From an uncultured Bacilli bacterium (GTDB lineage Bacteria > Bacillota_I > Bacilli_A > RFN20 > CAG-631): 11,332 nt of DNA. The first letter of the stretch is position 1; the number at the start of each line of letters is the position of its first letter. Shown in pieces: positions 1 through 6,362 of the stretch. The stretch covers positions 1 through 11,332 of the forward strand of contig CAKPZU010000061.1 in assembly GCA_934215405.1 (NCBI GenBank), read 5' to 3'. The position numbers and the translations under genes were made by a program. The notes under the pieces are model-generated. The model saw nothing but the letters and a program-made list of their open reading frames with translations, was not told where the DNA came from and searched no databases.

Positions 1-613
1 TAACATATTCATTTAAGGGTGAAGGAAATGATACGCCAAAAGAAGTAACAATTCCAGCAAGAGAAAGTGATGCTAAAAGTGTTGAATTTAAACTAGATGG
101 AACAGGAAAATGTTTAAGCCTAACAATGAATTGTAAAGCATCTACAGGTGATGTATGGCACACTGATGATGATGACTTTACTGGTTGGGTATTAGAAAAT
201 GGAAGTGTTAGTGGTAGTAGCATTAGCGGCAAGCGCATATGGAAGGAATTAACTAACACAAATGATTTTACAGCTACATTAGTATTACAAGTTGAAGCAT
301 CATCACGTTGTTTTGTTAAAGCTTTAGGAACAGAATTTGAAGTTAACCCACAAGGTGGAAATGGAAATCAAGTATTCTTAAAGTACTATAATGGTTCTGA
401 TTGGGTAAATCTTGATTGGCTAGATGCAAATGATCGTAAGGTTAGCGTAACAATTTCACGTAGTGAAGGAAAAGATGTAACATATTCATTTAAGGGTGAA
501 GGAAATGATACGCCAAAAGAAGTAACAATTCCAGCAAGAGAAAGTGATGCTAAAGGTGTTGAATTTAAACTGGATGGAACAGGAAAATGTTTAAGCTTAA
601 CAATGAATTGTAA
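1..613 (+). repeat. Near-identical tandem repeat, 477-bp period, within the surface protein gene
   Basis: Bases 1-136 and 478-613 match at 133 of 136 positions, with differences at 78 (A/G, Ser versus Gly), 95 and 120 (both silent). The period is 477 bp or 159 codons, one whole module plus linker. The two downstream modules (711-1142, 1254-1703) are related only at protein level. The array therefore combines a recently duplicated or gene-converted part with older diverged copies, and more copies probably lie upstream. Confidence 0.9.
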
Positions 614-1907
614 GCCATCTGAAGGTGGAAAAGATGAACCAATTGAAGATCCAGATAGACCAAAAACTCCACTTGAAGTAGCTGGTTGGACAAATGTTGA
701 CAAAGGCTATGATTTTACTGGATGGTCAATTGATGAAAATGGTAACATTTCTGGAACTAATGGTGCAACATATCGTATTAAAAAGGACCTTATTACTAAT
801 CAAAATGACTTTATTGTAACTGCTAATTTTAAAATGGATGATGAATCATCAATTTTCTTTAAAGTAGTATCAGTAGAATTTGAATTAGATGCAAGACATT
901 CAAGCAGCGAGCAAGTATACGTAAAGGGTATTCCAAATAATGATTGGCTTGATGCTAAAGGCTTTGCTGGTTCAATTAAGATTTCACGCACTGATGGTGG
1001 AGATATTAATTTTGAAGTAACTGGCGAAGGAAATGACAAAGTAATGAGTGGTTCACGTCCTGCTTCAAAAGCAACTACAGCTTTTGAATTTGGCTTCTAT
1101 GCTGGCAAAGGCACGCTTTCTAATTTAAATGTAGTTTGTAAGGACGGACCAGTTGTTAATCCAGATCCAACTCCTGATACTCCAAAAGATTCACCTCTTA
1201 AAGAAGATGGTTGGAACGTTGAAGCAGAAGGTGAAGCAACTTTAGTTGAAGGTGATTTCTCTGGTTGGGAAATAGTTGATGGGAAAATCAATTCAATTAA
1301 AGGTAAATGGATGGATATGGAAAATATTGTTTTATCTAAAAAATTATTAACAGATATCAATAATTTTTCATTACAATTAGTTGTTGATACAGACTTCTTC
1401 TCATCTCCTTGTATTCAAATTCTTGGCGTTCGTCTTGAATTAGATGGAAACCATGGTGATGGTAATCAAGTATTTGTTAAAAAAGATTCAGTTGGAGCAG
1501 GTGGCGAAGATAGCTGGTTTATGTGTAAGGATGATATAGTATATGTTAATCTTTCACGTAAAAATGGTGGAAAGCTACAAATCGTTTTATGGGGTGAAGG
1601 AAATGTAAATTCTCTTGAATTATCTTACGATGTTGCAGAAGAAACAGATATCGTAAAGCTAATCGTATTCCGTGGCGAAGCTAAATTTATGGATATAACA
1701 GTTGGCAGTCCTGATAAAGAACCAATTAAACCTGATTTAAGTGGTATTGATAATCCAGATCCAACTCCAACACCAGATCCAGATCCAACTCCAACACCAG
1801 ATCCAAAACCTGAAAAGAAAGGTTGTAAAGGAAGTGTTGCAACAGGATTTGCATTAGTAGGAGCATTATATGCTTTAATAGCTTTAAAAAGAAGAAAAGC
1901 TAAATAG
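1..1907 (+). CDS. Repeat-containing secreted surface protein, C-terminal part (5' end outside window)
   Basis: The reading frame is open from the first base (first whole codon at 3), so the ATG at 126 is internal and the true start lies upstream; 634 residues are visible. The protein is a string of modules of about 145-150 residues: the end of one (1-137), then full ones at about 174-614, 711-1142 and 1254-1703. Each begins D-F-T/S-G-W, then carries a Gly-rich turn, an N-D/N-F strand, an E-F-E-L-D-like strand, N/E-Q-V-F/Y-V/L-K, I/L-S-R and G-E-G-N. The alternating hydrophobic pattern suggests a beta-sandwich, perhaps lectin- or concanavalin-like, but I cannot assign a family. Asp/Pro-rich linkers separate the modules. 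A Pro-Asp-Thr linker at 1749-1811 leads to a Cys motif, a hydrophobic helix and a basic tail, a typical surface anchor layout without LPXTG. The likely role is adhesion or glycan binding outside the cell (inference). It ends in TAG and is followed by a hairpin terminator. Confidence 0.85.
   Translation, partial: TYSFKGEGNDTPKEVTIPARESDAKSVEFKLDGTGKCLSLTMNCKASTGDVWHTDDDDFTGWVLENGSVSGSSISGKRIWKELTNTNDFTATLVLQVEASSRCFVKALGTEFEVNPQGGNGNQVFLKYYNGSDWVNLDWLDANDRKVSVTISRSEGKDVTYSFKGEGNDTPKEVTIPARESDAKGVEFKLDGTGKCLSLTMNCKPSEGGKDEPIEDPDRPKTPLEVAGWTNVDKGYDFTGWSIDENGNISGTNGATYRIKKDLITNQNDFIVTANFKMDDESSIFFKVVSVEFELDARHSSSEQVYVKGIPNNDWLDAKGFAGSIKISRTDGGDINFEVTGEGNDKVMSGSRPASKATTAFEFGFYAGKGTLSNLNVVCKDGPVVNPDPTPDTPKDSPLKEDGWNVEAEGEATLVEGDFSGWEIVDGKINSIKGKWMDMENIVLSKKLLTDINNFSLQLVVDTDFFSSPCIQILGVRLELDGNHGDGNQVFVKKDSVGAGGEDSWFMCKDDIVYVNLSRKNGGKLQIVLWGEGNVNSLELSYDVAEETDIVKLIVFRGEAKFMDITVGSPDKEPIKPDLSGIDNPDPTPTPDPDPTPTPDPKPEKKGCKGSVATGFALVGALYALIALKRRKAK
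1755..1802 (+). repeat. Two perfect 24-bp tandem copies coding the Pro-Asp-Thr linker
   Basis: Copies at 1755-1778 and 1779-1802 are identical and encode P-D-P-T-P-T-P-D twice. This low-complexity stretch lies just before the C-terminal anchor and would act as an extended wall- or membrane-spanning stalk. Such in-frame repeats can change length by slippage without breaking the frame. Confidence 0.85.
1815..1904 (+). other. C-terminal Cys-type sorting or anchor signal of the surface protein
   Basis: The last 30 codons encode K-K-G-C-K-G-S (Cys codon 1824-1826), a hydrophobic stretch of about 18 residues (about 1836-1886) and the basic tail K-R-R-K-A-K. This is the three-part layout of a sorting signal, but there is no LPXTG and a small Gly/Ser-flanked Cys takes its place. 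Comparable Cys-plus-helix-plus-basic-tail C-termini are known, for example MYXO-CTERM; which processing enzyme would act here is unknown. Confidence 0.6.
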
Positions 1908-1923
1908 TTAATTATATAATAAT

Positions 1924-1966
1924 AAAAAGCAGGCTAGTGAAAATTGTAATATCTAACCTGCTTTTT
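1924..1966 (+). terminator. Rho-independent terminator after the surface protein gene
   Basis: A perfect 10-bp stem, AAAAAGCAGG (1924-1933) with CCTGCTTTTT (1957-1966), lies 17 bp after the TAG stop. Three more pairs (TAG 1935-1937 with CTA 1953-1955) extend it past a C/A mismatch. The five-T run in the 3' arm acts as the U tract. The A run of the 5' arm would give a U tract on the other strand, so it may also terminate minus-strand transcripts. Confidence 0.85.
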
Positions 1967-1968
1967 AA

Positions 1969-2039
1969 ATAGACTTAAAACTTTTGTGATATGAATTGAT
2001 AAATGTGTAGGGTTTCGGAGTAAAGAACTTTAAGTCTAT
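1969..2039. other. 71-nt element closed by an 11-bp perfect inverted repeat
   Basis: ATAGACTTAAA (1969-1979) pairs perfectly with TTTAAGTCTAT (2029-2039), enclosing 49 nt that include GTAGGGTTTCGGAG. No long open frame crosses it and no U tract follows on the plus strand. On the minus strand two overlapping TATAAT hexamers (plus positions 2042-2052) sit just upstream, and the 1966-1924 hairpin could terminate, so a minus-strand RNA of about 110-115 nt is possible. The -35 is weak (TTTACA with a 19-bp spacer). I could not match it to a riboswitch or sRNA family; a leader structure for the 2148 gene or a small MITE-like insertion are alternatives. Confidence 0.4.
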
Positions 2040-2114
2040 CAATTATATTATAGTAACAAGTCTTAAAAATGTGTAAAAATTAATGCAATTTTTATTTTCT
2101 TTTAAAAATATCTG

Positions 2115-2140
2115 TGCTAATATATTTTTGTTTATGAGGA
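2115..2140 (+). promoter_or_regulatory. Extended -10 promoter and ribosome binding site for the 348-residue membrane protein
   Basis: TGCTAATAT (2115-2123) is an extended -10 element; no good -35 is seen upstream in the T-rich stretch at 2090-2100. TGAGGA (2135-2140) is a Shine-Dalgarno 7 nt before the ATG at 2148, which fixes that start. Transcription would begin only a few bases before the ribosome site, so the leader would be very short and would exclude the 1969-2039 element unless another promoter exists. Confidence 0.5.
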
Positions 2141-2147
2141 AATAAAT

Positions 2148-3194
2148 ATGAAGAAAAAATATCAAATCAATTTTGAACAATCATTTCGTCAAATGGAGCT
2201 TATAAAAAAATATTATAATGTTGACGAGGATAAAAAAATAATTTCTATAACTTTAAAATATGAAAAAGCAAGTGATATACTTATTACTAATTTTACTAAT
2301 TTAAACCATCCATTATTTAAAAATGAGGTTTTTGAAAAAATTAGCAATATAATTGATAATGCTCCTTCAGGCTTTAAAGTAAATATTAATTTTCAAATTT
2401 TAGACTTTGAAGATTATACCCCAAAAGAATTAATTGAATCATTTAATGATACCTTAGAATTATCACAATATGAAGCACGCAAAGCTCGACAAAGAAAGGA
2501 ACTAATTTCAGCAATATTAGTACTTGTTGGAGTGATTTTACTATTCTTTAACGTTGTAGGCCAAGCAAATCAATGGTTTGGCGATGAAATTAAAAATAAT
2601 ATAATTGTTGAAATAATAGATATAGCTGCTTGGGTATTTATATGGGAGGCTGTATATATGCTATTTTTAGAGCATTCTGAGCAATTAAAGCTAGCATTAA
2701 AAATTAGACACTTTGTTAATAATATTGCTATGTATAAGGATGATTTAGCTATTCCACTTGTAAATGAACCTTCATCTTCTATATTTACTAAATGGGAAAA
2801 TGAAGGGAAAAGTAAAAGAATTGGAAAACACTTGTTTTTAATTTCTTCTTTTGCCTTTATATTCTTAGCATTTTATAATTTATATTTCATTTATACATTA
2901 TTAATTGGAGATTATGCTATAAATGTAAAAATATTTGCAACAATATTTTTAGTAGTTTCAATAATTATTGAATTACTTGCTGGAATTGGTGGAGTATTTA
3001 AATACTTAAATAAGACTGGTTCATTATCTAAATTCGTAGGAATATATGCTACAATTCAAACTGTTATAGTTATAATTTCTTTAATATTATTATTTATATC
3101 TTCTAATATATCACAAATAATATCAGCAATTTCATCATTTATCTTTAATATATTTTATATTATTGGTTACTATATAGATAAAAGAAGTAATTAA
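2148..3194 (+). CDS. Uncharacterised six-helix membrane protein with N-terminal soluble domain
   Basis: The protein has 348 residues. Residues 1-115 look soluble and mixed alpha/beta, without a signal peptide, ending in a charged helix (about 103-118). Hydrophobic segments follow at about 119-137, 152-174, 228-252, 262-285, 299-318 and 322-342, with a polar stretch of about 50 residues between the second and third. The clearest motif is W-V-F-I-W-E-A-V (162-169) followed by L-F-L-E-H, at the end of the second helix; similar I-W-E-A/E-L-A motifs occur in uncharacterised Firmicutes membrane proteins, but I know of no function. There are no enzyme motifs. The start is supported by TGAGGA 7 nt upstream. 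The gene stands alone between the surface protein and a convergent pseudogene and shares a bidirectional terminator with the latter. Membrane location is well supported; function is unknown. Confidence 0.85.
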   Translation: MKKKYQINFEQSFRQMELIKKYYNVDEDKKIISITLKYEKASDILITNFTNLNHPLFKNEVFEKISNIIDNAPSGFKVNINFQILDFEDYTPKELIESFNDTLELSQYEARKARQRKELISAILVLVGVILLFFNVVGQANQWFGDEIKNNIIVEIIDIAAWVFIWEAVYMLFLEHSEQLKLALKIRHFVNNIAMYKDDLAIPLVNEPSSSIFTKWENEGKSKRIGKHLFLISSFAFIFLAFYNLYFIYTLLIGDYAINVKIFATIFLVVSIIIELLAGIGGVFKYLNKTGSLSKFVGIYATIQTVIVIISLILLFISSNISQIISAISSFIFNIFYIIGYYIDKRSN

Positions 3195-3239
3195 AAAGCA
3201 TAGAGTAAGCATTGTAATTAATTTACATCTATGCTTTTT
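3193..3239. terminator. Bidirectional terminator between convergent genes
   Basis: A perfect 12-bp stem, AAAAAGCATAGA (3193-3204) with TCTATGCTTTTT (3228-3239), is separated by a 23-nt loop. T runs leave the stem on both strands. The stem overlaps the TAA stop of the membrane protein gene (3192-3194) on one side and touches the minus-strand stop (3239-3241) on the other, so it serves both convergent genes. Confidence 0.88.
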
Positions 3240-4459
3240 TAGTCCTCATTTAATAAAAAAACCATATAATAAGGAAGAGTTAATTTAGAATTTATTTCTT
3301 TAACATTATATTCACCAAATTTAATAACTTTTTTAACGTGATATTCATTATAGTTATCAAGTATTATATTTGATGATTTTGTATTTCCGTTTGTTGCTTT
3401 TACTTCTATTAAAGTTACTTCACCTTTGTATTTTGTTATAAAATCTACTTCTAATCCAGAATCTTTATGAAAATAATATAATTTTCTTTCCATTTTTGAA
3501 AAAGCATCAGCAATGATATTTTCAAATATAGCACCTTTATAGCTATAAAGATTTCCAGATAATATTTCTCCTGCAGTTCCTTTTTCTAGCATTGATACAA
3601 ATAATCCACTGTCAGACATATAAATTTTAAATATATTATCAATTTTATTTCCTTCAAGTGGAAGAGTTAAATTTGAAAGATTAAAGCATTGAGAAATGAT
3701 GCCAGCATCAACTAACCACTGTATAGCTTCACTATAATCTGCACTTCTTCCTTTAACCTTTATTTTTGAATATTGAAATTTTTTATTTTCCTTAGCAAGC
3801 TGACTTGGTATAGAGTCAAATACTTCTTCTATTCTTGCAAGTAATAATTCATCAACTTCCTCATTTTCATTTTTATCTAAGTGCTTTTTAAAATCATCTT
3901 TATATTCTTCAATTATATCTCCTTGTTCCTTGTATACTTCATTCATATCATTTGTATTAATGAATGTATTAACAGTCTCAGGTAATCCACCAACACAAAT
4001 ATATTCTTTAAAGTATCTTATCATAGCTTCATGTGTTGCTTTAGAGACTTGCTTTTTCTCTTCAAAGCATTGCTTTAAATAAGAAATAACATTATCACCT
4101 ACACCCTTTGCCCATAAAAATTCTTCAAAATCAAGTGGGTGCATATATATTATGCGCTCAAAGCCTGTTGGTACGCCTTTTCCTTTTTTTCTATTATATC
4201 CTTTTATTTTAAGAAGAGATCCAGTTGTTATAATGTCAAATCTACCATCTTCAACAAATGACTTTATTGAAGCTCTTGCATTGGCACATTCTTGAATTTC
4301 ATCAAAAATAATTATTGTTTTGTAAGAAATTATTTTAATATTTGGCATTTTAGCTGATAAATCTATTAATATTCTATCAAAATTTAAATTTTCTTGAAAA
4401 ACTGCTTTTATATCATCATTGTTTTTAAAGTTAATGTATATTTGGTTTTCAATACGTAT
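3239..4459 (-). pseudogene. AAA_14/DUF4143 ATPase, N-terminally truncated (Walker A missing)
   Basis: The minus-strand frame is open from an in-frame TAA (4460-4462) to the TAA at 3239. The first ATG in frame is at 4348, giving 369 residues, but the 37 codons before it still match the family (N-Q-I-Y-I-N-F, typical just after the P-loop helix), so that ATG is internal. Using its numbering: Walker B T-I-I-I-F-D-E-I-Q (11-19), sensor-like T-T-G-S-L-L (41-46), P-L-D-F-E-E-F (71-77), then the DUF4143 C-terminal domain with a PD-(D/E)XK-like pattern, G-L-E-V-D-F (298-303) and L-I-E-V-K-A (313-318). Normal family members start with about 50 more residues carrying G-x-x-x-x-G-K-T; these are absent. 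The 4348 ATG has no Shine-Dalgarno. The family is widespread in gut bacteria with unknown cellular role. A functional truncated protein cannot be excluded, since the remaining 1.1 kb is uninterrupted, which suggests recent decay. Confidence 0.75.
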
Positions 4460-4521
4460 TTACACTTTTTCAAGGGAGTTTTAAAAATCAAATGTTATTC
4501 TAAAGCTATTTTTTTAGACAT
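4460..4521 (-). other. Possible decayed 5' remnant of the ATPase gene
   Basis: Upstream of the stop at 4460-4462, another minus-strand frame reads K-T-P-L-K-K-C-K-Y immediately before the point where the intact frame picks up I-E-N-Q-I-Y-I-N-F. Family members have G-K-T-x-L-L-K-x-F-x-x-x-Y in this position, so this may be the damaged P-loop followed by a frameshift near 4453-4455. Further upstream the same frame reads ATG-S-K-K-I-A-L-E and then TAA. The glycines of the P-loop are gone. The match is short and could be chance. Confidence 0.3.
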
Positions 4522-4566
4522 ATAATAGTAAAAAATAAATTACTTGTTTCTAAATATAAATATTGT

Positions 4567-4596
4567 TGATATAATACACAAAATATAATGAAAGGA
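4567..4596 (+). promoter_or_regulatory. Extended -10 promoter and ribosome binding site for adenine deaminase
   Basis: TGATATAAT (4567-4575) is a perfect extended -10 (TGnTATAAT). A partial -35, TTGTTT (4544-4549), is 20 bp away, longer than ideal, as extended -10 promoters tolerate. AAAGGA (4591-4596) precedes the ATG at 4607 by 10 nt. The leader of about 25 nt is too short for a purine riboswitch. Confidence 0.65.
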
Positions 4597-4606
4597 AAAC
4601 TTATAA

Positions 4607-6301
4607 ATGAAAACATTATTTAAAAATTGCTATGTTGTTAATGTGTTTTTAGATCAAATGCTTAAAGAAAATGTTTTAGTTGAAGATGATATTATTATTG
4701 GAGTTGGGAATTATTATAATGATTTAGATGCCAATGTTGTAATTGATTTAAATAATAAAATACTATGTCCTGGTTTTATTGATGGCCATATTCACATTGA
4801 AAGTAGTATGCTAACGCCTTATGAGTTTTCTAAAATTGTTATTCCACATGGAACAACTACAATTATTGCAGATCCTCACGAAATTGCTAATGTTTGTGGT
4901 AATGCCGGCTTGAATTATATGCTAAAATCATCAAAAAACTTGCCACTTGATATTTTTTATGTTTTGCCTTCATGTGTACCAGCAACTAAATTTGATGAAT
5001 CTGGTGCTAACTTAAACGCTTTATCATTAAGACCTTTTTATAAAAACAAAAAAGTAGTAGGACTTGGTGAGGTAATGGATTATAATGGCGTAATTAATAA
5101 AGATAAAGATTTACTTAATAAGATTAATGATGCTATGAATTATAATTTAGCAATTGATGGTCATGCTCCATTATTAAGTGAAAAAAGACTAGATGAATAT
5201 ATTAATAAAGGCATTGCTTCAGACCATGAATGCTCATCACTTGATGAAGCAATTAGTAAGATAAGTAAAGGCCAAATAATTATGATAAGGGAAGGCTCAG
5301 CAGCTAAAAATTTAAAGGCTTTAATAAATTTATTTGATGAGCCATATAATCATAATGCTATTTTAGTATGCGATGATCGTCATCCATATGATTTAATAAA
5401 GGAAGGCCATATTGATCAAATTATTAAAAAAGCTATTAAATATAAAAAGAATCCGCTTGTTGCTATAAGAATGGGAACTATTCAAACGGCTAAATATTTT
5501 AACTTAAAAAGAATTGGGGCAATAGCTCCAGGGTTTTATGCTAATATGCTAGTTTTAAATGATATTAAAACAATAGATATTGAAGATGTTTATATAAAAG
5601 GTAAAAAAATAGTAGATAATAAAAAGTTAATTCCTTATAAGGAATGCAATGTACCTTTAAATATAAAGCATTCAGTAATAAAAAGCTTTAGCATGAATAA
5701 TATTAGGCTTACTGATTTAAAGATAAAGGATTTAAACAAAAAAGTAAGAGTTATGAAGGTTATACCTCATCAATTATTAACTCAAGAAGTAATTATGAAG
5801 CTTGATTTTAATAAAAATAATGGTATTGATTTAGACAATGATATATTAAAAATAGCCATTTTTGAACGACATAATCATACAAATCATCATTTTGTTGGCT
5901 ATATTAATGGTATTAATTTAAAAAGTGGGGCAATAGCTAGTAGTGTAGCACATGATTCACATAATTTAACAATTATTGGGACTAATGATAAGGACATGAA
6001 ATTTGCAGGTAATTACTTAAAAGAAATTGGTGGTGGCTTAGTTTATGTAAAAAATCAAAAAGTTATAGCTAGCCTTCCTCTTAAAATAGCTGGTTTAATG
6101 TCAAATGATGATGTTTATAATGTTAGCTTACAAAATGAAAGCTTGCTGAAATCAGTTTATGAAAATGGCGTAAATAAAGAATTATCACCATTTATGCTAA
6201 TGTCATTTTTATCTTTAAGTGTTATTCCAATATTAAAAATAACAACATTTGGCTATGTAAATGTTAATAAGCAAGAAATAGTTCCTTTATTTGTTGATTA
6301 G
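4607..6301 (+). CDS. ade: Adenine deaminase (adenine aminohydrolase)
   Basis: This metal-dependent amidohydrolase converts adenine to hypoxanthine and ammonia in cytosolic purine salvage. At 564 residues it is full length for the bacterial Ade/AdeC family (about 570-590). Expected motifs appear in order: P-G-F-I-D-G-H-I-H-I-E-S-S-M with metal ligands H61 and H63, H-G-T-T-T-I-I-A-D-P-H-E (81-92), G-L-G-E-V-M (152-157, E155), D-G-H-A-P (184-188), S-D-H-E-C (205-209), D-D-R-H-P (256-260), R-M-G-T-I-Q-T-A (288-295), and the C-terminal domain hallmark G-A-I-A-S-S-V-A-H-D-S-H-N-L (441-454) with G-T-N-D-K-D-M. The E-R-H motif (420-422) is followed by N-H-T-N-H-H-F, His-richer and less Gly-rich than the usual E-R-H-x-x-T-G version as I recall it. 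It has its own promoter. No purine transporter or other purine gene is adjacent. No terminator is seen after the TAG, so some read-through into the ABC cluster is possible. Confidence 0.95.
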   Translation: MKTLFKNCYVVNVFLDQMLKENVLVEDDIIIGVGNYYNDLDANVVIDLNNKILCPGFIDGHIHIESSMLTPYEFSKIVIPHGTTTIIADPHEIANVCGNAGLNYMLKSSKNLPLDIFYVLPSCVPATKFDESGANLNALSLRPFYKNKKVVGLGEVMDYNGVINKDKDLLNKINDAMNYNLAIDGHAPLLSEKRLDEYINKGIASDHECSSLDEAISKISKGQIIMIREGSAAKNLKALINLFDEPYNHNAILVCDDRHPYDLIKEGHIDQIIKKAIKYKKNPLVAIRMGTIQTAKYFNLKRIGAIAPGFYANMLVLNDIKTIDIEDVYIKGKKIVDNKKLIPYKECNVPLNIKHSVIKSFSMNNIRLTDLKIKDLNKKVRVMKVIPHQLLTQEVIMKLDFNKNNGIDLDNDILKIAIFERHNHTNHHFVGYINGINLKSGAIASSVAHDSHNLTIIGTNDKDMKFAGNYLKEIGGGLVYVKNQKVIASLPLKIAGLMSNDDVYNVSLQNESLLKSVYENGVNKELSPFMLMSFLSLSVIPILKITTFGYVNVNKQEIVPLFVD

Positions 6302-6323
6302 CTTTAACCTTCAATGCTATAAT
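6294..6323 (+). promoter_or_regulatory. Promoter of the ABC transporter cluster
   Basis: TTGATT (6294-6299) and TATAAT (6318-6323) are 18 bp apart, and TG at 6315-6316 makes the -10 extended. The -35 overlaps the last codons of the adenine deaminase gene. The expected start point, about 6330, falls inside the palindrome at 6326-6349. AAGGAG (6351-6356) is the ribosome site, 6 nt before the ATG at 6363. Confidence 0.75.
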
Positions 6324-6325
6324 TA

Positions 6326-6349
6326 TATTTAGAGTTATAACTCTAAATA
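6326..6349. promoter_or_regulatory. Perfect 24-bp palindrome over the start point: candidate repressor operator
   Basis: The half-site TATTTAGAGTTA (6326-6337) is followed directly by its exact reverse complement (6338-6349). It starts 3 bp after the -10 hexamer and ends 1 bp before the Shine-Dalgarno. No U run follows, so it is not a standard terminator for the upstream gene. The position and symmetry fit a dimeric repressor such as the TetR, MarR or GntR type; no regulator gene lies in the window. As RNA it could also fold into a leader hairpin next to the ribosome site. Confidence 0.65.
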
Positions 6350-6362
6350 AAAGGAGTATATT

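Noticed and set aside
126..128. ATG as start of the surface protein
   Set aside because: The frame continues upstream to the window edge with sequence nearly identical to the next module, and no Shine-Dalgarno precedes it.
386..1360. Three minus-strand open frames (386-703, 800-1039, 1097-1360) under the surface protein gene
   Set aside because: They lie opposite a clear repetitive coding frame, have Ser/Pro-rich composition typical of antisense reading, and lack ribosome sites.
1990..2030. Resemblance of GTAGGGTTTCGG to the start of the ykkC guanidine riboswitch
   Set aside because: Only a short string matches; the other conserved ykkC blocks are absent.
2001..2076. Direct repeat AAATGTGTA at 2001-2009 and 2068-2076
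   Set aside because: Nine AT-rich bases repeated once in a T/A-rich gap is weak evidence, with no clear relation to the promoters.
3239..4459. Intact defence or toxin-antitoxin ATPase system
   Set aside because: The Walker A half is missing and no partner gene is adjacent; the known family has no proven defence role.
4501..4606. Purine riboswitch upstream of adenine deaminase
   Set aside because: The leader after the -10 element is only about 25 nt and no three-way-junction core motifs are present.
5630..5645. Perfect 16-bp palindrome inside the adenine deaminase gene
   Set aside because: Eight matching pairs in DNA this AT-rich are expected about once by chance in a window this size, and it lies in coding sequence.
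6326..6349. Palindrome as terminator of adenine deaminase
   Set aside because: No T run follows the 3' arm, and the hairpin lies downstream of a well-formed promoter for the next gene.
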